From NCBI RefSeq assembly GCF_002706375.1, contig NZ_CP017706.1, forward strand, positions 1,116,001 through 1,180,000: a DNA stretch of 64,000 nt. The letters run 5' to 3'. Below, one piece after another: positions 8,795 to 16,219 of the stretch (the stretch's first letter is position 1; each line of letters starts with the position of its first letter). The notes beneath the pieces are model-generated. The model saw only the letters and a program-made list of their open reading frames with translations, did no database searches and had not been told where the DNA came from. The stretch comes from Lactobacillus amylovorus DSM 20531 (lineage in GTDB: Bacteria > Bacillota > Bacilli > Lactobacillales > Lactobacillaceae). The translations under genes were made by a program, and so were the position numbers.

Positions 8795-9067
8795 TTAACC
8801 GTCACAAGTAACCACACCTACTAATGCAACATTATCAGTCGCATTAATTGTTTGGTTAAACTTGGCTAATTTTCCATTTACTAAAACTCTACATAACTTT
8901 CTAGGCTCATTTAACGTGGTATTAAAAATATTATGTTTCAAGTCTTCATCTAAAGATACAACTCTTTGAATCATATCTTTTACTTTTGAACCTAAACGTA
9001 AATCATAATCAATATGATTTACTCCCAATCTACCTTCAGCAATACCTCTTAATTGAACAGTAATCAT
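8795..9067 (-). CDS. MoaD/ThiS-like ubiquitin-fold sulfur-carrier protein ending in CDG
   Basis: 90 residues. The pattern is that of MoaD/ThiS beta-grasp proteins: an N-terminal strand (MITVQLRGIAEGR), LRLGSKVKDMIQRV as the helix region, CRVLVNGKLAKFNQTINATDNVALVGVV as the VLVNG strand and the DGDxVAL-like turn. The tail ends Thr-Cys-Asp-Gly, so the terminal glycine needed for adenylation is present but the usual penultimate glycine is replaced by aspartate, next to a cysteine. The gene precedes an E1-like enzyme and an MFS gene on the same strand, with no other molybdopterin or thiamine genes in view. The likely role is a carrier of activated sulfur or acyl group for an unknown product. A Shine-Dalgarno-like AAGG lies 5 bp before ATG 9067. 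Confidence 0.75.
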   Translation of the reverse strand: MITVQLRGIAEGRLGVNHIDYDLRLGSKVKDMIQRVVSLDEDLKHNIFNTTLNEPRKLCRVLVNGKLAKFNQTINATDNVALVGVVTCDG

Positions 9068-9202
9068 TTGACCTTATCTCTTTTCATTAAAATCAGATTC
9101 TAATACTAGACAATGATTATTAATACCGTTTATCCTTACAAATCTGTTTTAAGGATCACAGTATGTGACTTTCTTTATCTTCTTACTAATTTTCAGTTTA
9201 CT

Positions 9203-9237
9203 TTAAATAGTGTTTAAAAAGTTTTAACGCTATTTAA
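9203..9237 (-). terminator. Hairpin directly after the 11-codon ORF
   Basis: TTAAATAGCGTT and AACACTATTTAA pair with one G-T/mismatch position around an 11-base loop. It begins about 12 bp after the stop codon of the peptide ORF and precedes the MoaD-like gene by about 140 bp. A hairpin between a tiny precursor gene and its processing genes, as known between mccA and mccB, raises precursor over enzyme levels; that role is inferred here. Confidence 0.5.
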
Positions 9238-9248
9238 TAAGCCTCAAA

Positions 9249-9284
9249 TTAACCTAAAAGTACTGGTAATTCCCACCAAATCAT
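9249..9284 (-). CDS. Putative 11-residue peptide MIWWELPVLLG
   Basis: A tiny ORF (ATG ATT TGG TGG GAA TTA CCA GTA CTT TTA GGT TAA). What makes it credible is the ribosome binding site: AAAGGGGGG ending 8 bases before ATG, the strongest in this cluster, in the middle of a 370-bp gap with no other gene. The peptide is hydrophobic, has a double tryptophan and ends in glycine. Double-tryptophan peptides are known pheromones of Rgg/ComR regulators in streptococci, and an Rgg-type gene lies upstream on the same strand. Alternatively it may be a precursor modified by the MoaD-ThiF pair. Too short for any homology claim. The rest of the gap up to 9437 holds the AT-rich promoter region with a TATGAT -10 candidate (about 9354-9359) but no good -35 box, as expected of an activator-dependent promoter. 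Confidence 0.5.
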   Translation of the reverse strand: MIWWELPVLLG

Positions 9285-9437
9285 TTTTGATGCCCCCCTT
9301 TATCTTTATTTGTATTAATAATAAATCAATTAATTAAGATCAAATATTCTTAGTATCATATTTGTTACACATTCTTATTACATACACAATCTATTTAAAA
9401 TTAATAATCTAAAGAGATACAATTTAAATATTCAAAT

Positions 9438-10402
9438 ACGCGTGGTGCTAGTTAAATCGTTTTAGTTAATAAAAAAGTCCAATTAGACTAGACTCAAGTT
9501 GTAAGTAATTTAAATAGAAAAGAGTCTGATCTAATTGAACTGTCTCAAGCTTAAGCGTTTTTCTCACCATTTACAAGTTAGTTTTAATCGGTTAAATGTG
9601 ATTTGTCGCTCGCTATATAAGCTTTATGCGCCTGATGGACTTAAACATCGTAAAAATGTTGATCAGACCATGCTTCCTGATAGTTCTATCTTAGCGATGC
9701 TCATTTGGCAAACTGAAATTGGAATTGAATCTCAACGAAGATTCTGTAAATTCTTCGTTGGCTTATCTCATTCTCGTTTTAACCGTCGAGCTCGAATGCT
9801 CTTGCCTCTAATTCGTTGTATCCGTCAGGCTTGGAATCAAGAAGTAAAGACAGCTGGAGAATTTTTGATTATTGATAGTTTCCCAGTGCCAGTTTGCCAG
9901 CCTGTTCGCAATTATCGTGTCAAGATCTTTCGGGGCGTAGCTGATATTGGTTATAAAGCAACCAAGAAAGTCTATTATTATGGCTTCAAGGTCCACGCAA
10001 TAGTAAGCGATGATGGCTATCTGCTTGACTATGCAGTTACTAAAGCGTCAGTACATGATGCCAAAGAGACAGTAGAATTGATGATCAATGCTCATCCAGC
10101 CAACCATTATCTTTTAGGAGATGAAGGTTATTTAGGCAAAAATCTAGCTACTAATCTAAAGCGCATGGGATATGTGCTTTGGACGCCATATCGTAAAAAC
10201 ATGCAAGGAGCTAGAAGGCATAATGATCATCAATTGATGGCAATTAGAAGAAGCATTGAAAGCGACTTTTCTTTGCTTAGTTATTACAACGCTGAGAATA
10301 ATCGAGCAAGAAGTCCAGTAGGCTTTCAACAGCGGCTAGAAATAGCTATTTTAGCCTATAATATGGCATATTGTCTAGAACGATTTAACTAGCACCACGC
10401 GT
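9438..10402 (+). mobile_element. IS982-family element, copy B
   Basis: 965 bp with perfect ACGCGTGGTGCTAG ends. The flanks ATTCAAAT (9430-9437) and ACTCAAAT (10403-10410) agree in 7 of 8 bases and are probably a decayed target duplication. Opposite orientation to copies A and C. It separates the Rgg gene from the peptide-MoaD operon. Confidence 0.85.
9535..10392 (+). CDS. IS982-family transposase, copy B
   Basis: Intact 285-residue IS982 transposase with LIIDSFPVPVCQPVRNY, YGFKVHAIVSDDGY, LLGDEGYLGK and RRSIESDFSLL. The product is identical in every residue to copy D at 18100-18957, so B and D are recent copies of one element. Starts at TTG like the other copies. The leader just upstream (9476-9540) has the inverted repeat AGTCCAATTAGACTAGACTC with a partner overlapping the start, which should hide the start codon when transcription enters from outside. 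Confidence 0.85.
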   Translation: MNCLKLKRFSHHLQVSFNRLNVICRSLYKLYAPDGLKHRKNVDQTMLPDSSILAMLIWQTEIGIESQRRFCKFFVGLSHSRFNRRARMLLPLIRCIRQAWNQEVKTAGEFLIIDSFPVPVCQPVRNYRVKIFRGVADIGYKATKKVYYYGFKVHAIVSDDGYLLDYAVTKASVHDAKETVELMINAHPANHYLLGDEGYLGKNLATNLKRMGYVLWTPYRKNMQGARRHNDHQLMAIRRSIESDFSLLSYYNAENNRARSPVGFQQRLEIAILAYNMAYCLERFN

Positions 10403-10423
10403 ACTCAAATTACTAAAAATATA

Positions 10424-10477
10424 AAAAGCTCTAATTAATCATGTTCATTCTTACCCAACATAATCAATTAGAGTTTT
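10424..10477 (-). terminator. Terminator of the Rgg-type gene
   Basis: Minus strand: CTCTAATTGATTATGTT pairs with GAACATGATTAATTAGAG with few mismatches around a 9-base loop, followed by CTTTTTAT. It starts about 35 bp after the Rgg stop. Confidence 0.65.
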
Positions 10478-10509
10478 ACACATTTACCAAATTTTTATTT
10501 AACAATATT

Positions 10510-11343
10510 TCAATTAGGCCAATTAATAGTTAGCTTTCCATATCCATAATCATTCATATCTGCCTTGATTTTAGTAACTTTTTCTTTATCATTCTTAAAT
10601 AATGATTTCATATAAATAGCATTTATTCTATATATCATCAAGTGAACATTTGATGATGTTGCATTCGTAATATAGTCAATTATTTCTTCTATATGATTAC
10701 TATTTTTTCTCATTGGTATCTTTCTTTCATAACAGGTAGCTAAATAATTTTCAAATATTCTTAAATACCTTTCTAACATTAATTCAGTAATATTCTCATT
10801 TTTGACTGTAGCCAATAATCGTCCTATAAAAAAATTTAATTCATCTTGCGACCATAATGGCATCGTATTAGCAAAAAGCCTTAATGATTCTGGTCTTTTT
10901 GTCCATTTCTGTCCTTCATTAAATTCTATTTTTATTTTCTTTTTAATCCCGTTATCTATCTCATTTAGTTCATTTCTAAAATAAGCAATAGCTACCAATG
11001 TTCGTAATTTTATAATCCTATCTCCAGGAACATTCATAATTTTTTTACAGTTTAGTATTAAAGAATCAATATCTTTAGTACTAAATGCATAATCCATTCT
11101 TTCTTGCAACTTATTTATAACCCTTCTATTTTTAGTAATATAGGTATCTTGTATAAGTTGACAAAAGTCATCAATTTCAATCTGATGTTTAAATAAGATT
11201 TGAAATAAACTTTCTGCATTAATCTTATTTTTCCCACTTTCAACTTTAGCATAAAAAGGTCTGCTAATAATCCCTTCACACATTTGTTGTTGTGTTAATC
11301 CGAGTTTTAGACGCTCTACACGTAATGCTTTTCCAATTTTCAT
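10510..11343 (-). CDS. Rgg/MutR-family transcription regulator
   Basis: 277 residues. The N-terminal 60 residues are an Xre helix-turn-helix (IGKALRVERLKLGLTQQQMCEGIISRPFYAKVESGKNKINAESLFQIL), and the remaining 210 are an all-helical, repeat-like domain as in Rgg, GadR and MutR regulators that bind short hydrophobic peptides. In streptococci and lactobacilli such regulators often sit beside a tiny pheromone gene and switch on peptide-modifying operons. Here the next same-strand genes (after IS982 copy B) are an 11-codon ORF, moaD-like, thiF-like and MFS genes, which I take as its targets. The annotation as Rgg rests on the N-terminal motif, length and helical composition; the peptide partner is inference. 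Confidence 0.7.
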   Translation of the reverse strand: MKIGKALRVERLKLGLTQQQMCEGIISRPFYAKVESGKNKINAESLFQILFKHQIEIDDFCQLIQDTYITKNRRVINKLQERMDYAFSTKDIDSLILNCKKIMNVPGDRIIKLRTLVAIAYFRNELNEIDNGIKKKIKIEFNEGQKWTKRPESLRLFANTMPLWSQDELNFFIGRLLATVKNENITELMLERYLRIFENYLATCYERKIPMRKNSNHIEEIIDYITNATSSNVHLMIYRINAIYMKSLFKNDKEKVTKIKADMNDYGYGKLTINWPN

Positions 11344-11445
11344 AGAATTCCTCAGTAATATACTTAATATAAGATTTCTTCAAAAATATATAATAACTAA
11401 CAATAATATTCTACTTCAAAAAAGATCTAATTTATAAATATTAAT

Positions 11446-12411
11446 ACGCGTGGTGCTAGTTAAATCGTTCTAGACAATATGCCATATTATAAGCTAAAAT
11501 GGCAACTTCGAGTCTCTCTTGAAAACCTGCTAAACTTCTAGCTCGATTATTTTCAGCGTTGTAGTAAGACAAAAGCGAAAAATCACTCTCGATGGTCCTT
11601 CTGAGTGCCATTAAATAGTGCTTATTGTGCTTTTGAGCATTCTTCATGTTTTTACGATATGGTGTCCAAAGCGTATAACCCATTTGCTCTAAGCGTTGAT
11701 GCAGGTTTTTGCCCAAATATCCTTCATCGCCCAAAAGGTAACGATTGTCAGGATGAGCATTAGTAATCAGTTCTACTGTTTCCTTAGCATCATGAACTGA
11801 GGCCTTGGTTACGATATAATCTAGCAAGTAGCCGTCGTCGCTAACAATAGCGTGAACCTTAAAACCATAATAATAGATTTTTCTGGTTGCCTTATAGCCA
11901 ATATCGGCATAGCCGCGAAAGATCTTTGCTCGACGATTGCGAATTGGCTGACAGACTGGCACAGGAAAGCTATCAATAATCAAAATGTCGCCTGACAGAT
12001 CTACTTCCTCATTAAGGCCATGTCGAATTAAATAGATCAATGGCAAAAGCATGCGTGCTCTGCGATTAAAGCGAGAGTGAGATAAATTAACAAGCTTTTC
12101 ACAAAATCTTCTTTGAGATTCAACGCCCAATGAAGCCTGCCAAATAAGCAAGGCCAGAATAGAACTGTCAGATATTTTACATCGATTGATATTCCGTCTT
12201 TGCTTTAATGCATCTGGGGCATAAAGTTTGTACAAACAGCGACAAATTATATTTAAACGACTAAAACTAACTTGTGTTAGGATGAGAAAAACGCTTAAGC
12301 TTAGGGTAGTTCAATCTAGTCAGACTCTTTTCTATTAATATGTTTACAAGTCGAGTCTAACAAGATTGGACTTTTTTTGTTAACTAAAACGATTTAACTA
12401 GCACCACGCGT
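11446..12411 (-). mobile_element. IS982-family element, copy C (right arm of the composite)
   Basis: 966 bp with perfect terminal ACGCGTGGTGCTAG repeats. The outer flank AAATCCAT equals the outer flank of copy A; the inner flank is ATATTAAT. One base longer than copies B and D, in line with the frameshift in its transposase gene. Confidence 0.85.
11456..12314 (-). pseudogene. IS982-family transposase, copy C, frameshifted near the start
   Basis: Residues from MYKLYAPDALKQRRN to the end are normal, with all catalytic motifs (LIIDSFPVPVC, VHAIVSDDGY, LLGDEGYLGK, RRTIESDFSLL). The first 25 codons, from the family's TTG start, are out of frame: compared with the other copies there is one extra base around 12283-12286. 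A shorter protein of 259 residues from an internal ATG at 12235 could be made but lacks a ribosome binding site. Copy A, which is intact, can supply transposase in trans. Confidence 0.75.
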
Positions 12412-13292
12412 AAATCCATCAATTGAGATATCAAGCCATAAAATTCATCTGCCCATTTCTTATTATGATCTTCTGTATCAGCTATTTTTTCAAACTGTGA
12501 TTTAATTTTCTGTTCGTTTACACCTTTTTCATCAAAAAGCTTAAAAAATTTAACCCACCATTTTGCTTCAATTCCTGCAAGCTTATTTTTCATCGTGTCA
12601 GAAACCCAATCGTCCATTAATCCGTGTACTCTAGCAACTATACCAAAATTACCACTACTATCATCCTTTGCTATATCAGAATATTTACTTCCTGGATTTG
12701 GATATGGATGAGTATCTGGATGAACAACTTTTTTAGCATTAGGATTTCTATGTTCCCAGTAATATGTTCTATAATCAGCGGCGTACTTAGCTTGTTCAAT
12801 ATATGGAATTTCAAGTTTTGGTGTTCCTGAAAGCACGTCAGATAAACTCCAAGGATATACTACTAAAAGATCCCATTCGGTTACTGCATCTGCAGATGCT
12901 CTAAATCTAAAAGAAGGCATTTCTTCCTTAGATAATAAATACCATCCTTTTAATTCTATTCCTATTAAAGGAGATTGATCTACGCCTTTCTCTAATCGAA
13001 CATCCGGAAAACTTTCAGAATATCTTTTAAAAAAATACTCACTATACTTGCCATCTGGATCCCAAATATTTCTCGTATCATTCAAAGCCTGTGTAGTCTG
13101 ATCTTCAATAGCTCCCCCAAGTAACGTATTCATTGAAAACAAATCAGTTACTGCTACGCCTTTAATATTGACAGGAGACTTAAAATAAATAGGCACCGCA
13201 TTTAACGCTTTAATTATTCTTTCCCTTAAAATGGTTCTCTCATCACCATCTGGTAATTCATATCTTTCGGGTTTTAAGTCTTTATTCATCAA
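12384..13292 (-). CDS. Putative type II restriction endonuclease, C terminus rewritten by IS982
   Basis: 302 residues as read now. It overlaps the methyltransferase stop by ATGA and follows it in the same operon, the usual arrangement of a type II system. A PD-(D/E)xK-like core is suggested by PLIGIELKGWYLL (E-x-K, residues about 110-122) followed by a second conserved stretch YIEQAKYAADYRTYYW. I do not recognise the specificity. The last 8 residues (RVVLVKSF) are encoded by the IS982 terminal repeat. With the composite transposon removed the protein would end ...SQLMDLYK at 296 residues, so only two codons were replaced and the enzyme may still work. Confidence 0.6.
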   Translation of the reverse strand: MMNKDLKPERYELPDGDERTILRERIIKALNAVPIYFKSPVNIKGVAVTDLFSMNTLLGGAIEDQTTQALNDTRNIWDPDGKYSEYFFKRYSESFPDVRLEKGVDQSPLIGIELKGWYLLSKEEMPSFRFRASADAVTEWDLLVVYPWSLSDVLSGTPKLEIPYIEQAKYAADYRTYYWEHRNPNAKKVVHPDTHPYPNPGSKYSDIAKDDSSGNFGIVARVHGLMDDWVSDTMKNKLAGIEAKWWVKFFKLFDEKGVNEQKIKSQFEKIADTEDHNKKWADEFYGLISQLMDLRVVLVKSF

Positions 13293-14347
13293 TCACTAAA
13301 TATTCCTTTTTCATTAAACTCAATACTTGCTTCTGACAGCCTTTCTTCTGCTAATTGTACAAAATTATCATCAATTTCTGCAACATAAGGATATCTACCT
13401 AATAAAACAGATGCTACGGATGCTGACGCCAGCCCACCAAAGGGTTCCCAAACTATATCTCCCGGATTTGTAGTTGATCTTACCTGTTCTATCATTAAAT
13501 CGAGTGGTTTTTGATTTAAATGTGCCGCTGAATATTTAGTCGGTTTATATACCCTAGGCGCGCTTCGTCTCATAGTACCCTTAAGCCGTTCCGCATTTGC
13601 TAGCGGAGGTCTACTCCATACATTTGTTATTCCATTCTTATGATGCCAAACCGCTCTTAATTTATCCCAAGATTTAGCATTAACTTTATTTTTACCATCC
13701 AATGAAAAATAAGGAATATTTGTTGATTTACCATACTTATTACAATAGTTTGCCATTTTTTCAACTGACTCTCCAGATGGCCAATACCAATGCCAATCTT
13801 TAGTTAAATATTTCCTTGTAGCAGCATTTTTTAATCCTGTCGCTTCATTAGCTTTATATAAAGGTAATCCACTCCTACACCATTCATGTCTAAGCCATTC
13901 TTTTACACCTAAAGTTTCACCATCACCTGAATTTAAAAATATTTTTCTTCTATATAGTGCTGAAACTTCTGTTACTACTGGTAATTGTCTTATTGTCTTT
14001 CCGTTAACATTACCAGCTATATGAGCTAAACCTTTATTCCATATAGCTAATTGAACGAATTCCCAACCTGTTGCTTCTAAATATGGATGCATCGTAGCCC
14101 AGCCTATTTCAGTATTCCAAAACCATAAACTAGTGGAAGGTTTAGCTTTTTTAGACCATTCCAAAAGATGGGGCTTATACCATTCATTTAGATCTGAAAC
14201 ATCAGTTACGTCACCATTAAATCCTCTTACGCCATAAGCTCCATCAGATATTATTAGATCAGGAGAAGCCCATTCAGAATATTTTTCTGAAACATTTCCA
14301 TGAAATAAATTATATAATTTTTTTCCATTTTTCTTAGTCATTCCCAT
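13289..14347 (-). CDS. DNA methyltransferase (beta-class order), R-M module
   Basis: About 352 residues. The catalytic motif near the N terminus is SDGAYG (a variant of D/S-P-P-Y/W, about residue 36), and the AdoMet-binding motif lies close to the C terminus in DIVWEPFGGLASASVASVLLGR. The order catalytic motif, target-recognition region, FxGxx is that of beta-class N4-cytosine or N6-adenine methyltransferases. It should protect the site cut by the nuclease encoded immediately downstream. ATG 14347 or 14341 is likelier than TTG 14356; no strong ribosome binding site is visible. Located between the integrase gene and attL, so it is cargo of the IME. Confidence 0.75.
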   Translation of the reverse strand: MGMTKKNGKKLYNLFHGNVSEKYSEWASPDLIISDGAYGVRGFNGDVTDVSDLNEWYKPHLLEWSKKAKPSTSLWFWNTEIGWATMHPYLEATGWEFVQLAIWNKGLAHIAGNVNGKTIRQLPVVTEVSALYRRKIFLNSGDGETLGVKEWLRHEWCRSGLPLYKANEATGLKNAATRKYLTKDWHWYWPSGESVEKMANYCNKYGKSTNIPYFSLDGKNKVNAKSWDKLRAVWHHKNGITNVWSRPPLANAERLKGTMRRSAPRVYKPTKYSAAHLNQKPLDLMIEQVRSTTNPGDIVWEPFGGLASASVASVLLGRYPYVAEIDDNFVQLAEERLSEASIEFNEKGIFSD

Positions 14348-14379
14348 ACTTATCAAATCTAAATTACTTATATTCTATT

Positions 14380-15609
14380 TTACCAATTATTTACTAAATT
14401 TAGCATTTCTTCATTTCTATCTTCATCTACATGGACATAAGTCCGCATAAACATCTTTAAAGAATGTCCCAATCTACTTGCCGCCCAAGGATAAGACATA
14501 CCTGGAGTATTACCTAATTTTGTTGCTACAGTATGCCTACACGTATACATGCTGATATTCAATTCTTGATTATTAATTTCCACTTTCTTACTTAACTGTT
14601 TCAACATATCGTTCATGCTTTTTTGAGTAATTGGATAACCTAATGAACACAAATTATAGTCCGTTGTATTCAACATTAACCAATCATTTGAATTAACTAA
14701 ACTATTTTCTTTTAGAAGTTCTAACTGATGGTGATGAAACTTCTTCAATAACTGCAAAAGTGGTTCAGAAAGAGGGAGGGTTAGTCTAGATTCTCCACGA
14801 GGTCTACTCTTCAAATGACCGTTAAGATGTTTTTCTTTTTCATTCCAGGAATCATTTATTTGAAACACTTTAAATTTTCCATCATTAATAATTTGATTCC
14901 ACTTTAGCGCTTGAATTTCTTGCGGTCTCATACCCGTATCCAATGCTATTAAAATAGCAATCCGTGTAGTCCAATAATTTACTCTACATATTCCTAGTTC
15001 TTTATAAATCTCTGCTTTAAGAGCTTCAATTTCACTACTAGTAAAAACATACTTTTTTGTAGCTAAGCTCATTTCATCACGTCTAAAAAATTTAGACAGT
15101 GGTTTCATTGGAACGGGGTTTCTCGTAATTCCCACATCATTCAAAGTTGAAAAATATCCCCTCAAATTCTGTAACTGCCTGTCTATCGTGGTATGAGGGG
15201 CTACAGTTGTTTTATGCGTCTTAACATAATTTCTAGCGAAATTGCGCATATCTTTTTCCTTAATGTCTTTAACTTTTTTCCTACCGAAATATTGAGAAAC
15301 AAGTTTAACAGTATATTTCCAATTATCATAAGTAGTAATAGATGACCAGCGTCCCGAAGCTCTCTCTTCTTCAACATAATTATTCAATGCTATCGAAAGT
15401 GGCTGATTTAACACATCTAAATTAACTTCTTGACGCGCGCGATATTCAACCCACATTTGTTCTTCCAGTTGCTTTGCTTCACGCTTACTACTTGTCTTAG
15501 TTACTCTACTAGGTACGGGTATTGTTTTTCCAGTTTCATTATCAGTCGGCTGAATTCTAACTCTATACTTACCCTCATTTTTTCCTGATTTAATTTGTGT
15601 AATTGCCAT
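14380..15609 (-). CDS. int: Tyrosine site-specific integrase of the IME
   Basis: 409 residues. The N-terminal arm-binding domain (KSGKNEGKYRVRIQP) and SAM-like core-binding domain are followed by a catalytic domain with the arginine in TGMRPQEIQALKW, the HxxR box in YTCRHTVATKLG, LGHSLKMFMRTYVHV with the histidine and the nucleophilic tyrosine. This is the phage/ICE integrase family that recombines att sites in tRNA genes. ATG 15609 has GGAG nine bases upstream; the longer reading from 15645 has none. The gene is followed by the R-M cargo and preceded by xis and a terminator-like hairpin. Confidence 0.9.
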   Translation of the reverse strand: MAITQIKSGKNEGKYRVRIQPTDNETGKTIPVPSRVTKTSSKREAKQLEEQMWVEYRARQEVNLDVLNQPLSIALNNYVEEERASGRWSSITTYDNWKYTVKLVSQYFGRKKVKDIKEKDMRNFARNYVKTHKTTVAPHTTIDRQLQNLRGYFSTLNDVGITRNPVPMKPLSKFFRRDEMSLATKKYVFTSSEIEALKAEIYKELGICRVNYWTTRIAILIALDTGMRPQEIQALKWNQIINDGKFKVFQINDSWNEKEKHLNGHLKSRPRGESRLTLPLSEPLLQLLKKFHHHQLELLKENSLVNSNDWLMLNTTDYNLCSLGYPITQKSMNDMLKQLSKKVEINNQELNISMYTCRHTVATKLGNTPGMSYPWAASRLGHSLKMFMRTYVHVDEDRNEEMLNLVNNW

Positions 15610-15620
15610 ATTCTTTCTCC

Positions 15621-15651
15621 AAAAAAGGGGCGTAGCATTTGCCACGCCCTA
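15621..15651 (-). terminator. Intrinsic terminator between xis and int
   Basis: Minus strand: GGGCGTGGC, AAAT loop, GCTACGCCCC then TTTTTT. It lies in the 45-bp gap immediately upstream of the integrase ribosome binding site, so transcripts from the transfer genes should largely stop before int. A GC-rich stem with six T residues is a strong intrinsic-terminator signature. Confidence 0.7.
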
Positions 15652-15654
15652 TAT

Positions 15655-15834
15655 TTAACGTTGACTACTTACTAAGAGCCAATCTTGCACTTCTTTCAAA
15701 ACATAATATTTTCGCCCTTGATTTCCTAATTGATGATATGGACAGCCATTTCTTCTCAACTTAAAAAAGTAAGTATAGCTGATACCCAATTTTTGGGCCA
15801 CCTGTCTTGCATTGAGTAGTTCCGTACCAAACAT
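15655..15834 (-). CDS. xis: Excisionase-like helix-turn-helix protein
   Basis: 59 residues from the ATG at 15834, one base after the upstream stop; a longer start at 15867 overlaps the previous gene by 32 bp and is less likely. The sequence LLNARQVAQKLGISYTYFFKLRRNGCPYHQLGNQGRKYYVLKEVQDWL is the MerR-like winged-helix pattern of small excisionases. It would act with the integrase to direct excision. The position directly upstream of int supports this. Confidence 0.75.
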   Translation of the reverse strand: MFGTELLNARQVAQKLGISYTYFFKLRRNGCPYHQLGNQGRKYYVLKEVQDWLLVSSQR

Positions 15835-15835
15835 A

Positions 15836-16219
15836 CTAATCTCTGCCTTTCTGCTTATCTTGTTCAATTAATTCTTTCCTTAAACCTTTTAAATATTCTT
15901 TGAAATCTAAATTTTGTGTAGCATCTGCAATAGTTTTAGTATCTGCATTTATCTTATCCGAATGATAATAATGTCCCCATGTATCAGGATCAGAAACAAA
16001 ATAATCTAAAAATTGATAAAACTCTTTTAATGCTCTATCACCATAGACTTCTTTAATCATCGAAATAACTCCACTAGCGCCACCGTACAAGAACCAATTA
16101 ATTTTTCTATTCAGAGAAGCGTCAATTTGAACTTGCTTTAGTTCTTCGAGTCCTTGCCCTTTCGACAATTCTTTTAAAACCTTCCATTCTTTAGAATATT
16201 GGATTTTCTCATATACCAT
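15836..16219 (-). CDS. Unknown protein of the IME core
   Basis: 127 residues, no family recognised. Mostly helical and charged, with an aromatic centre (WFLYGGASGVISMIKEVYG; FYQFLDYFVSDPDTWGHYYHSD). No signal peptide or membrane segment. Its ATG shares a base with the relaxase stop (TAATG), so it is translationally coupled to the relaxase and is probably a transfer or replication accessory. Confidence 0.55.
   Translation of the reverse strand: MVYEKIQYSKEWKVLKELSKGQGLEELKQVQIDASLNRKINWFLYGGASGVISMIKEVYGDRALKEFYQFLDYFVSDPDTWGHYYHSDKINADTKTIADATQNLDFKEYLKGLRKELIEQDKQKGRD

Larger units (their letters stand above)
3940..12411. mobile_element. IS982 composite transposon carrying the Rgg-peptide-MoaD-ThiF-MFS cluster
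   Basis: Copy A (left) and copy C (right) are in the same orientation. The outer flank of A (3932-3939) and the outer flank of C (12412-12419) are the same 8-mer AAATCCAT, while the inner flanks of A and C do not match their own outer flanks. The only complete IS982 copy with a clean duplication here (copy D) also makes 8 bp, so the simplest reading is that A, cargo and C moved as one unit. Removing the unit and one 8-mer restores the nuclease C terminus: GAT TTA TAT AAA TAG, with the stop taken from the left flank. Copy B and an IS4-family element are nested inside. Confidence 0.8.

Noticed and set aside
9430..10410. IS982 copy B as an arm of a second composite transposon
   Set aside because: Its own flanks agree in 7 of 8 bases (ATTCAAAT/ACTCAAAT), which points to a simple insertion with one later mutation.
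10802..10984. 60-residue plus-strand ORF inside the Rgg gene
   Set aside because: Antisense to a convincing regulator gene and without a start signal.
3940..12411. Copies A and C as two independent insertions
   Set aside because: Neither has a matching duplication on its own two sides, while their outer flanks match each other and restore the nuclease stop codon when joined.
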